Assembly (NCBI GenBank): GCA_019671005.1
Contig: JAGYYJ010000824.1
Coordinates: 1-64,000 of the forward strand
DNA length: 64,000 nucleotides
Source of the DNA: Hibiscus mutabilis
Taxonomy: Eukaryota; Streptophyta; Magnoliopsida; Malvales; Malvaceae
Direction: 5' to 3'
Below the pieces are notes generated by a model that did no database searches, had not been told where the DNA came from, and worked only from the letters and a program-made list of their open reading frames with translations. Made by a program: the position numbers and the translations under genes. Positions within the stretch are counted from its first letter, which is position 1, and every line of letters starts with the position of its first letter. Of the stretch, positions 1-10,505 are shown piece by piece.

Positions 1-622
1 ATGTGGACCAACAGGTGTGATGACATTTTATAATGGTTACAAGTATAAAACAAACATGGAACAACTCATACATATATGCCTGCAAAGTACAGTTGTGACA
101 AAAAGTTGACAGTTTATTTATCATACATTAGATGACCTTTTTCACCTGTAAAAGAAGCATCACTGTCGAACATGTGAAACGACAGATAGTTTTTCATTCA
201 GTCCAGGTCTTTGAAATCTCTCATGAGTTAATAAATTAGCCTAATGAATCAAAAAGATTCTTGCAAAGGTGATGTCATCAGCAATAATATATATATATAT
301 ATATGTAAACAGGCGTATCATGCACTCAAAGCATCAACTTTTGCAAAATCATCATCAATGAGCCTTCAAGAAAAGCTGCTGCTGCTACACTCCATATTTG
401 AAATTAATTTTCGGTATGATCTGGCACCAGTTTTAGTGTTCATAATCTTCCTAAGGTCTCTCAAACTGCAATAACTAGAAATACAACTCGTATTTCTAGT
501 TATATACTGTAAATAAGACTGAGTGTGTAGCTAGTTGTTTGCTTCTTGGCCCCAAGTTTAGCTAGAAATACAAAGCAATCACTAAAGATGAGAAACATGA
601 TGTGGCAAAAGAAATAGAATAC
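1..622 (-). other. Intron 8 (incomplete) of the UDP-arabinose 4-epimerase gene
   Basis: The eighth coding exon ends at 623 with a GT donor (complement of 621-622). The next expected coding segment of this family, the part after the PGLK residues that carries the second half of the sugar-binding domain, was not found between 1 and 622. I therefore read this stretch as intron running past the left edge. It contains an AT microsatellite at about 287-304 and no convincing exon. Confidence 0.6.
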
Positions 623-3600
623 CTTTAGACCCGGAATGATACCACGAGCCGCATCAAAACAAGCACCTGAAATTCGCCCATGCTCACGCAACTCAGGTCT
701 GGGAGCCTCACCTAATCTTCCATCAGGATCTGACCCGATCACATTGAAGTATCTGAAAGATATTCAACAAAACAAATGTGAACTCCTAACCAATGAAAAA
801 TTGTTGGATTATCAATAAATACTTATATATGCAGCCTTCTAATCTTTTATTTTTACCAACAATCGTGAGCTATACAGATTGCCAGTATTACAAATACTTG
901 TATATTCAACCTAAGCCTTCCGTGTGATATTGTTAAGTTCCAAAAGTTATGCATTTTCAGATGAAGAAACCAAATGACTAAATACGGAAACAATGTCAAG
1001 AAGAGCTAACACGGATTACAACGATTCAATTTTAGAACTAAACAAATATACAAACCTTAGGATCATAACTGCCATGTCTGAGTTCTTTGAGAAATCCAAG
1101 ATGATATCTTCAGCCATCTTCTTAGCTTTTCCATATGGGTTGATTGGAACCTGAGGTGGTTTGAAACAAATGTTAGTTGCCTTGCGTTATAACCGTAAAT
1201 ATCTCAAAACCAGATGATATACAAAGATCCTTTAATTTATTGGCCTCGAACAAAGGTTTAGGAAAATAACTAAGACTAAAACCAAGTTTACAACTTGCCT
1301 GTGGGGTTACTTCAGTGATTGGCATCTTTTCAGGCTCCCCATATGTGGCACATGTACTAGAATATATCAGAGTCGTAACACCATGAGCAGCCATTGCCTC
1401 TAACACCACCAACGTGTTTGAAGTAATGTTGTGATAATACCTGCACATTAAGGCACAAAAACACCATATGGGACGTTTTAGTTTAAATGCTACAGATTGA
1501 GAAGTTTCAAATTATATTAAGTAATCAGCCGCGCAATAACATTTCACGCAATAATATTAAGTAATAGCAATGGTTGATTAGAAGAAAGCACCCAGAAAGG
1601 ACACAATAAGCCGACCTCCATTCTGAGGACAATTTCTTTTCAAGTCGAACTGTTAGGTTAGAGAAAGGATTAAAGGAAAATAGACAACTCTAAAGGCTTT
1701 CTACATAAATGGCTGGATGTTATCAAGTATACTCGGTAAAACAAGTCCATCCACATATACACCAAACGACAATGAGTTGCTTTACTGGTTTATTTGGGGT
1801 TGCTTCCAATTTCTGTCCTTTATTTCAGGATTGGTTTTAGCTTTGTTTATGATTTTATGACGTTGTTAGTGGCTGGCTTAGTCTCATAGGTGGTTATTCT
1901 CTTGTAAGGCGGACTATGTATTGAAGTTATTTGAGTGAGAATAAACTCTTGGGCACTCTTTTCCTCCTTCCTATGTCCAATGTTGGTTAAGAAGGGGGGT
2001 TTTAATGAGGCCCTTTTTTACCTTTCAAAAAAAAAATTAGCTTCATTTGTAGAGCTCTCATAATATGGCAAGTGCAGCTACAAAACTAATAAGCAGTTAA
2101 GATGAGTTGACCTTAGAGAACTGCGTTTCTGCATTGTAACTTATAAAAAAGGGTACAAGCTTATGTAGGCAAAACGGGTGGCCATCAGCAGAAAAAATGA
2201 AGTATTTACTACCTATGCTCATTTCCGGGCACTATAGCACACAGCGAAGCACTTCAACTAAGTCAGCTCTTGTCAAATTTTAAATTCCGTTTAGCATATA
2301 ATAGCATAATGAGTAACCTACTATTTCAGCGCTCGTCTGAATATTAACTATGCCAATCATAAAGGAGACTTACTTGAGAGGATCCATTGTACTCTCCCCA
2401 ACATATGCCACAGCCGCAAAGTGCATTACGGCGTCAAATGCATTTTCTGAAAATATTTTATTTACCTAAAATATAGAATCAAGGAAATAATACACCACAT
2501 CCATGATTCAAAGCCTTAAAGTGAACATTTTTTAAAATAATAATAATAATATTGATGATAAATTCACTACAAGGATACGGCTTTTGCATCGCCGAGATCA
2601 GCATAAATGAATTGAAGCCTTCCAGGTTCTGGAAATAAGTCTTGTAGAACCTTGACGGCACCTATGTTTCCACGTGAAAGATTGTCCTACAAAAGAGGTA
2701 AATCCTTCCTTTAAAACCCAGACCCATTATGCACAAGCTGTGAAAGATTACAAAAAGATATGATATTTGCATATCCTAAACTACAAATATACCACAATGG
2801 TTACACGGTATGACTCCCTCAGAAGTCGTAAAGCAGCATGTGAACCAATATAGCCAGCACCACCAGTTACAAGAACATGAGTTACACCTTCTTCATGTTT
2901 GGAAAACTGGAAAAATCGAAGTCAAAAAATGGAAAAAAAATGACAGAAGTTGAAAAATTATATAACTAAAAACAGCCATTGATACAGAAACAACAGATGA
3001 TGATATTAACCATATGCAAAGGGCAAATGGGACATCCATAATCAAGGGAATATCTTGATTAAACTATGCCAACAGCAAGAAAGAATGAAATCTTAACAAA
3101 AATGGCATAGGGTCCTTCTATAATCACCGTTAAACCCCAGAAATATGTCCATAAATAAACCATGTAAAGTGATATTCCACAGAGAACAAATAGTTGGCAC
3201 CATTATCAACCGTTCTTGCACGTTTTAAATTCGGCATTGCAGAATAGAGGAGGGAGTCGAAAAAATAGAGATAGAACCAATAAGCTACCTGACTTGGAGT
3301 ACCGAACGTAGGAGATTGCTTAAGCATGATAATGCACAAGGCTGTAAGGGTTGCAGCCATAAGGATTTTTCCTACAAAATTGCTCTTCCTTTTCGGATCA
3401 TGATATTCAACGCCTACATGCAAAACACGAACAACCATTGTAAATTCAGAGAACCTTTTTCCCACTTTTAAACCATTATAAATGCATTAAGATGCAACCA
3501 ACTCAAGTTCCAAATTGTAAAATAACTCTAGCATGCCTTAAACTGCAAAGTGCAAACATAACAAAAACACATTTTTCTACATTCAGTAGCAAACATTTTT

Positions 3601-3869
3601 TTATAAAACTAAGACTTTGAAAGTAAAAGGTAAAGAGAAAATGAAATGAAGTTGTTTTCTTTTTCTCTCCTTTTCAAAACTTAAACTTTCTAAATGAAAA
3701 CAGCAGGATTAAGTGTCATGACAAATACATTAACAAAAACTGTGGAAATCATAAAAATAAATAAAGATAAATTGGGTTAGAATTGAAGAAGAAGAGAAAA
3801 AATGTTACCAGCAAAAGGCATAGATCTGGTAGACCTTTGCTGGCTTCTTCCTCTGGCAAAATTTAGCAT
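623..3869 (-). CDS. MUR4/UXE1-like: UDP-arabinose 4-epimerase (UDP-xylose 4-epimerase), 5' part, eight exons
   Basis: Exons, in transcription order: 3869-3809, 3413-3289, 2906-2793, 2686-2579, 2465-2374, 1440-1299, 1150-1056 and 752-623. They join in one frame to give 289 residues; about 130 C-terminal residues lie beyond the left edge. The enzyme interconverts UDP-xylose and UDP-arabinopyranose in the Golgi, for pectin, arabinogalactan and glycoprotein synthesis. Residues about 38-52 form a hydrophobic signal anchor, as expected for a type II Golgi protein. The NAD-binding TGGAGYIG motif is at 76-83, YSSTCATYGEP near 194-204, and the short-chain dehydrogenase YxxxK pair is Tyr220/Lys224. The match to Arabidopsis MUR4 is by remembered family sequence. 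All introns are GT-AG except intron 6, which uses GC. The start at 3869 lies right after a polypyrimidine-CAG acceptor, which suggests an intron in the 5' UTR. Confidence 0.93.
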
Positions 3870-4507
3870 CTGGAAAAAAAAGCTTCTTAGGACTTGCCTT
3901 AAGATGGCAACAACCTGAATTTATGTCTCAATTTCAGTGATCAACCAAACACCCTTATTTTGGAAATGCTGTTCTGGCAAAACTGCTGCAGAAACTAAAA
4001 CCAAAACAACAATTATTAATACATTTCTGAAATATTAAGAGATCCATAAACCAACAGAAGAAAAAGGTAAAACAAAATTCATAAATATGGGCCCTCCACC
4101 CATTGAATATAAAAACAACAAAAACCACCGATAAATGATGATATTCAAAAATATTAAAAAAAAAAACAAAAAGAAAACCCAGGGGTTTCTTCATCTCCTG
4201 ATTCAAAATTCTATAGCTACAAGAATAAAAACTACTAATAAACAAATAATAAATATTAATCCAAATAAAAACGGAGAAACTGGTAACCAGTCATTTTAAT
4301 TTAATTTTCATTGATCAGAAACAAACCCAGATAGGAAAACAAAGCTAGAAACCCAAATCAACCATGAAAACAAAAAATGAAAAATACCCATCACCGGAAT
4401 TTGATCGTTCTCAAAAGGAGCAGAGGGATTCGAAGTCATTATAAACAGTAAATTTAAAAAACCCAGCTTTAATAGAAGAACAACATAGAAAAAAAAGGAA
4501 CTTTACC
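3870..4507 (-). other. Probable 5'-UTR intron of the epimerase gene
   Basis: On the minus strand a run of eight T followed by CCAG ends exactly at the start codon (ATG at 3869-3867), which is a strong splice acceptor. A good donor (TCAG/GTAAAG) is seen as the complement of 4501-4508. An intron between them would place the non-coding first exon at about 4508-4720. This was inferred from splice signals only. Confidence 0.5.
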
Positions 4508-4509
4508 TG

Positions 4510-5705
4510 AAAATAGAAATCAAGGAACATGAACATAGGCTGAAGGTGGCAAAAATTTACCAAATGAACAAATTGAGAACAAAAAGATGGGCTGTATGTA
4601 TATGTATACATGCAAATGTACAATGAAAGAAACTATTTTTATTAAAAGAAAAGTAAACGCGAAATAAATTAAACTAAAACAAAACCCACCAACGATGATT
4701 TAAGACGTGAGAGCGAAAGAGGTGAAAAGGACAAGAACAGCAGCCGCTCATACGCGTACGTTTGAATATTACGAGAAGAAGAGTTCCCAAAAAAGAATAA
4801 AAAAATTAAGTATTTTAAAAATAAAAAATTGTAAATTTTGTAAAAATAGGCGGAATTTTCTCCTTTTTTCCAGTGGTGATGACAGGTGCCCCCAGGTGAA
4901 CCGATGAATCCAAAACAAAGTTCAGACTTTGGGATTAAAGGTGCCTATGTATTTAGGTATACTTTTATACGTTACAATACATTGGTCAAATTCTGCATAA
5001 GGTCCCTGTATTGTATTTTTGCGCATGTATAATTTTTGGTCATTTCTAGTCCTTCACTTTTTGAAATATGTTTTTCAGTCACGATGCTAATTTTTTCCCA
5101 TTAAATTTGACCTTAGAATTGAAAATACATATTTTGAGAGCTAAAAATTATGAGTGAGCATTCGATCGAGTCAGTTGATTTGACGAGTCTTATTTTATAA
5201 TCTAAATATTATTTAAAATTTTTTATTTAAATTTAAAAAATTATGATTTAAGTCAAATTTTTTCGCATCAAGTTATACTCGCCACCTAAAAATATCGGAC
5301 TCGTAAAAGCTATTGAAATTATTCATAATTAATTAATTAATGAGAAGAATAAGCAATCATGCGGAGTCATTGGGTACTATGGATAGGGAACGAGGTGTAC
5401 ATAAAATAAAAACAAAAAATATGGTTGACCCAATTCTACGACTTTTTTTAAAAAAGAACTCTCAATTTCATGCTTCCACGTTGAATAAAATTATTCAGTT
5501 AATGAAAAATAATTTATTCAAATTATTCTTAGTTAACGGAAAATAATTTTAATTTAATTATGTTTCAGTGACATGGAGTAATTCATTCTCTCAATGATCT
5601 GAGTTTAAACAATATTATTTGCAGAAAATAAAAAAGAGATATGATAGAAAATTAAATTAAACTCGGTAATACACAACTGGTTTAATGATAAGGGTGAAGC
5701 TGGAG
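4510..5705. other. Upstream region of the epimerase gene; no gene seen
   Basis: About 4508-4720 probably holds the untranslated first exon. Read on the minus strand, it has a CT-rich stretch near 4690-4745, typical of plant 5' leaders. From about 4900 onward the DNA is AT-rich, with no coding signal. Short open frames here (for example 4707-4907 and 5340-5546) have biased, low-complexity translations and no recognisable domain. Confidence 0.5.
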
Positions 5706-5805
5706 AGGTTTTTTTTAATAGTCTAAAGGTGATTACAAGGTAATATTTGTTCATATATATTTTTAACCCTTTGACAATATGCATACACCTGGTAGATAAA
5801 GCGAT
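5706..5805 (+). repeat. Dispersed repeat, copy 1 of 3
   Basis: The motif series 'agtctaaaggtgattacaag', 'ttaaccctttgacaat' and 'atgcatacac' recurs at about 7990-8065 in the same orientation and at about 13930-14015 in the opposite one. The copies are diverged. No coding capacity or terminal repeats were identified, so the element class is unknown. Confidence 0.6.
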
Positions 5806-7084
5806 TTGAACATGTGTCTCCTATGATAAATATTATCCACTTTTTTACAGAGACACTTGTTGGGTTCGAAGCTAGAGAGATTTGATATTTCAAGTTTGAA
5901 TCAGACTATACGTAAATATTATGCGTGAGACCGAATTATGAAGTGTTTAAATTTAAATAATAAATCTTTTAAAAATCTATATGAATTTATTTAAATTGTC
6001 AATATGATCCTAAATTAACTTTTATTTGTGGGTATTAAATTCCCTTTTTACCATTTTTTGATGAAATTGTATGTATTTTGATCACAATTAAGGCTTGAAA
6101 TTGTTTCCATCTGCTTTTAAACTATTAAGTTTTTTTTTGGTTAATCGTTTGTATCTAACTAATTGATCGATTAATTCAGATCAAGTTTTATAAAAATTCA
6201 ATACAGAGACAATCTTTTTAATTTAAATTTTTTTATTCATAATATTATAATTCGAACAATAAACTTTACTTAAAAATATAGCACATGATCCTGCGGCACT
6301 AATTAGTTGTTGGTAGGCTATTAATCAGTAAGGAATCTAATAAAGTCCAAAAATGAAGGCAGTTGAGTACCAAATACTCTATAGTAGGTGTATCTAACTA
6401 GTTTGACAACACACTGCCACCTCAAAATATCCTTTTCATTTTCAACAAATTTGTTGGTACACTAACAATCGAAGGGATTTTTTTATTTTTGTTTTTAAAA
6501 CATCTTTAATTCCTTCTTAATTTTAAAATTGAGCGAATTTTTTCCTCTAAAAAATCTATTTTATTATTAAATTTATCAAAATAAAATTGATAAAAGAAAA
6601 TATTGTTGTCAGTGGCATAAGATAAGAAAAGTAGTAGGGGCTGTGGCCCCCACAAGATTTTGGAAAATTAAAGTTTAATCCCTTAAAATTTTAAAAAATG
6701 TAATTTAACTCCCTATTTTTTTTAAATTCATATTAAGCTTAATTTTTTATTATTTTTTAATTAAAACTCTCCCATTTTTAAAATTTCTCACTAGGACTCA
6801 AAATCTAAAATTTTTTAGTTAGTCCTTAATTTTGTTTGGAAAAATATAAATTAAACCTTAATTTTTTTGAAAATCTTAGTATAAACATTTTTTAAGATTT
6901 TAAATCGGACCCTTAAACTTTTTAACCGAATTACGTCGTTGATTAATATTATGATAATTTTGGACTAAATATTTATTATATTTATAATCTAGTCAAATCT
7001 TTAAATGGAGGATAAAACTCCCTCTACGCTTTTTATCATAAAGAGACTTGAACTTAAAACACTAATTAAGAGATATTATATATA
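5806..7084. other. AT-rich intergenic DNA with a 'gtggcccccac' dispersed motif
   Basis: No gene was seen. At about 6635-6680 a short GC-richer patch (ggggctgtggcccccacaag) is followed by long runs of A and T. A similar patch occurs at the right edge near 63930-63965. It probably marks fragments of an old dispersed element. Confidence 0.4.
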
Positions 7085-7899
7085 GGCTTAAATGAAAAAT
7101 AAGTTCCTAAAGTATACATTTTTTAAACTTTACGTGCCTAAAGTATTTTTTTGTAAAAACAAGTGCCTAAAGTTTTCAAAGTTATAATTTTAGGTGCCTC
7201 GGTGTTAATTGCTGTTAAAAAATCTTGGTAGCCAATTATAATGTGACATGTGGCAAGTTCTATTTTTATTTTTTAATTATTAAAAAAAAATTGAAATTTT
7301 TAAAAAAGCCCCCAAATTCCTAAAATTCAAAAAAAACCCTAAATTCCTAAATTTCGAAATACTTAAATCCCTCAATCCGGTCACTCCCGCCGTCGTTGGC
7401 CACAATTCCGACGACGAAATGGAGCGTCATCCCCTCTCCCAAACACCCATGCACCAATCGTTGTCGTTCAGCCGTCGCTCTTCGCAAATCGTTCGAATGA
7501 ATTTTTAAATGTTTCGGCCTTCGTTCGGCATTTTGCACGACTTTCGGTCGATTTTCGGTGATGGGATGATAGGGTAAACAACTATGGTGGTTCGGCGGCG
7601 GCGTGGCCATCAATGACGAAATCGACTCAAATCGTGATTTGAGTTTTGGTGAGTTAGGGAATTCGAATTTGGGGCTATTTATTGGATTTTGGAAATTTAG
7701 GGGTTTTAAAATACGTTTAAAAAATAAAAGAAATTAAAAATAATATATATATATATATTAAAAAAATAACGGTAGTTAACACTGAGGCACCTAAAACTAT
7801 AACTTTTGAAACTTTAGGCACCTATTTTTACAAAAAAAATACTTTAGGCACCTAAAGTTTAAAAATGTATACTTTATGCACTTATTTTTCATTTAAGCC
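7085..7899. mobile_element. Non-autonomous inverted-repeat transposon, Mutator-like
   Basis: The ends are long inverted repeats of more than 100 bp. The left begins GGCTTAAATGAAAAATAAG at 7085 and the right ends with its complement at 7899. Both arms contain 'aggcacctaaag'-type segments repeated several times. The 9 bp on either side (ttatatata and ttttatata) match at 8 of 9 positions, which fits the 9-bp target duplication of Mutator-like elements. The 7290-7700 centre is GC-richer. It has an open frame on the minus strand (7347-7613) but no transposase domain, so the element would depend on an enzyme made elsewhere. Confidence 0.75.
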
Positions 7900-7989
7900 T
7901 TTTATATATTCGTGTTTTTCTTAAATATTAAAAGTCGCGGGTTCAAATCATATCATATACAATCTCTTTAATTTTTTACTGTAATTATA

Positions 7990-8100
7990 TTTTTTGAATA
8001 GTCCAAAGGTGTTATAAGGTAATATTTGTATATACATATACTTAACCCTTTAACAATGCACACACATCTTATAATCAATTTTTCATTGGGACCACTTGTT
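7990..8100 (+). repeat. Dispersed repeat, copy 2 of 3
   Basis: Related to 5706-5805: 'agtccaaaggtgttataagg', 'taatatttgtatatac' and 'ttaaccctttaacaatgcac' appear in the same order. It is followed by a line 'gggaccacttgttgggtt' that has a relative near 5850-5870. Confidence 0.55.
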
Positions 8101-8404
8101 GGGTTATATTATAATTATATTTAAAATTGTTATAACTCGAACACGTGTATTTACAGGTTTATTGATCTTTATTTAATTAATTTTATATGTTTATTTTATG
8201 TAATAAAATGCAATTAAAATATAGATATTAATTATAAATATAGATATAGATATTTATAATGATTTCATATTCACATATACATATTGAAAGAGAAGGGAAG
8301 CCGACATGGTGTGAGTGTTGGAAAGAATGGGCCCGTTACCAAAAAGTACACCAACAAAAGGCAAAACAACATGAAAACAAAACAAACTACATTTTTTATT
8401 GGGT

Positions 8405-8650
8405 AAAACTTTGGTATATAGGCTGTGTAATTAATTTTACACAAGTCTGTGTATTTACATTATAAAAATTTAAATCCTAAATTCTTAATCTTAACCCTAA
8501 ACCTTAAACCCTATACACTAAATTCTAAACGCCAATTTTAAATTTTAAACCCTACAACCTAAACCTCTAAACTTTAAACCCTAACCCCTAAAACTAAAAG
8601 GCACGTATAAACTAAAGTTTATACTGTATGTGTATCAAAGTTTTTTCCTT
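8405..8650 (+). repeat. Degenerate telomere-like (CCCTAAA) dispersed element
   Basis: About 130 bp of imperfect 'aaccctaaac' units lie inside an element whose edge reads 'gtgtatcaaagttttttcc'. The same order of imperfect units, including the shared stretch 'accctatacactaaattcta', occurs inverted at 18975-19200. The shared edges and shared imperfections suggest a transposable element with telomere-like filler, rather than a remnant chromosome end. Confidence 0.6.
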
Positions 8651-8944
8651 TTTTAAATTCTCAAAAACTGTCGGTTGAGTTTTCCAAAACCTTACACAAT
8701 TATATTTATATATATAATTTGTATACTTTCTCTATTATGTTTTTCACTATTTGCATATAATCTAAATTTTCTGCTCTTTATCGGACCGGTTTTGATTTTC
8801 TTTTTTAATTTTGAAAATTTGGTATCGACATAAATAATATAATGACAATATAATTAAATTTTAGTAATCTAAAATGATCAAATTTAAGATTAAGAGTTAA
8901 ATCTACAACTTACACGTAATATATGGACCAATAACACGAGTTAA

Positions 8945-9340
8945 TGAATTTTAGGCATAATGTTAAAAAATATATCTAACGTTCGACTAAATAGTCACTT
9001 TGGTCTTATTCTTTTTTAAGCAATTTAAATATCAACGTTTCATTTTAGGTCAAAACAGTCCATCTGTGGTTGAAAACTACTAGTCAACTAACGATAAACA
9101 TTCTTTCAAGTCAACACATTTGTCTATATGACACTGACATGTCAGTGTACGCTGCCGTGTAGGTTTGTCACGTCATTTCAAGCTATTTATCATTAGTTGA
9201 TTAACAGTTTTCATCGTAGAGGAACCATTTTGACCCAAAATGAAACATTGAGGGTTAAATTAATTCAAAAAAATAGAGAACAAAATAACTATTCAGTCAA
9301 ACATAAGGGATGCTTTTTTAACATTATACCTAAAATTTAT
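8945..9340. mobile_element. Small inverted-repeat transposon (MITE)
   Basis: Left end TTTTAGGCATAATGTTAAAAAA (8949-8970) is matched by the complement of 9314-9335 with one difference. The inner arms also pair ('gtcaaaacagtccatctg' against 'cattttgacccaaaatg'; 'gttgaaaactactagtcaac' against 'gttgattaacagttttcatc'). There is no coding capacity. The family was not identified. Confidence 0.75.
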
Positions 9341-9493
9341 TGACTAATGTTTGGGTCAAGATTAAATTTTCAAAATTTTAAACAGTATAATCACTAAGGA
9401 TGACCAAATTAAAGTATATTAACTAATTCCACAACTTTTACAAAGTATAAAGGCTAATAGAAGTTTTTGACCATTAATTTTAAAGTTTGTAGG

Positions 9494-10505
9494 AGTGTTT
9501 GGTTCGCGGAATGTAAGACTATCTCTAAGAATAATATTAGCGGGATGTAACATTACCTGACATGTTATTGTAAATGTTACATTACCTTATTTGGTACGAA
9601 TGTAATATTACAGTGTTTAGTTAGAGGAATATAAGATTAACTGAAAGTAAATTTTATAAACTTGTCCTTATGATATACTTTATTTTTAACGGGTTAAATT
9701 CTTAATATTAGATTAAAAATATTTACATAAAATTCATAAAGTAATTTTTGTTACATTATCTAAAATTTACAAAAAGTTTATACTTATAATATTTATAATA
9801 TATATTATTTTAGAAAATATACTTTATATTTACACACTCTCATTACCTTTTAATTCTTTTTTGCGGGTTGTCGAATATTAAACATTTAATAAGTTTAAAT
9901 TTTCAGAGGCACATAAACGAAGCTGTGAAGATGAAATTGAATGGTATGAAGATTAAATCCAATGGATTTGCGAGTAGGCAACTTTGTACATCATAGGACC
10001 TAAATGTATATGCATATACTGTTGTTTTTTATTCTTTAACCGGTAGTATAGTTGATTTTTTTGTACAAATAACTATAGTGTATTAGTACGAAAATAATGA
10101 TAAAAATAAATTAACCTATAAAAATATTTTTAAGATAAAAATATTAAATATTACAATATTATTTAAATATATGGAAGATCATTTAAATAGTAAACTAATA
10201 TTGAATAAAGATATTTAATAAATTTACATCACAAATAATTAGTCATTTAATTTTTTTGATTATGAATTAATCACTTAATTAAAAATGAAACAAAGGACCC
10301 TCGAATGAAATTCATTATTATAAGGACAATATTAACTAAAAGATAAAGAATTGTGTAATACCTAAGGAATTGGGGTATAATATTTTTCGATTTGGGGAAA
10401 AGTGTCACTCTTGAAAAAAAATTGTTACTCCAAACCAAACATAATAATATAATTGTAAAAAATATTATTACATTTAGTAATTATCTTTTTCGCGAATCAA
10501 ATACC
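9494..10505. mobile_element. Non-autonomous DNA transposon, about 1 kb
   Basis: The left end is GTGTTTGGTTCGCGGAATG, and the complement of the right end is GTATTTGATTCGCGAAAAAG. Both ends also carry 'aatgtaatatta'-type segments. The interior is AT-rich with no transposase. The class is uncertain (hAT or PIF/Harbinger). A diverged partial relative lies at about 24595-24750. Confidence 0.6.

Noticed and set aside
1..480. Last exons of the epimerase gene at the left edge
   Set aside because: None of the expected C-terminal segments could be read on the minus strand; a possible acceptor near 472 leads to a frame that does not match the family.
4707..4907. Open frame of 66 codons upstream of the epimerase gene
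   Set aside because: Lys/Arg-rich, with no domain, and it overlaps the probable untranslated first exon of the epimerase on the other strand.
8465..8600. Interstitial telomere from an ancient chromosome fusion
   Set aside because: The units are too imperfect, and the same imperfect series with the same edges recurs inverted at 18975-19200, so a dispersed element explains it better.
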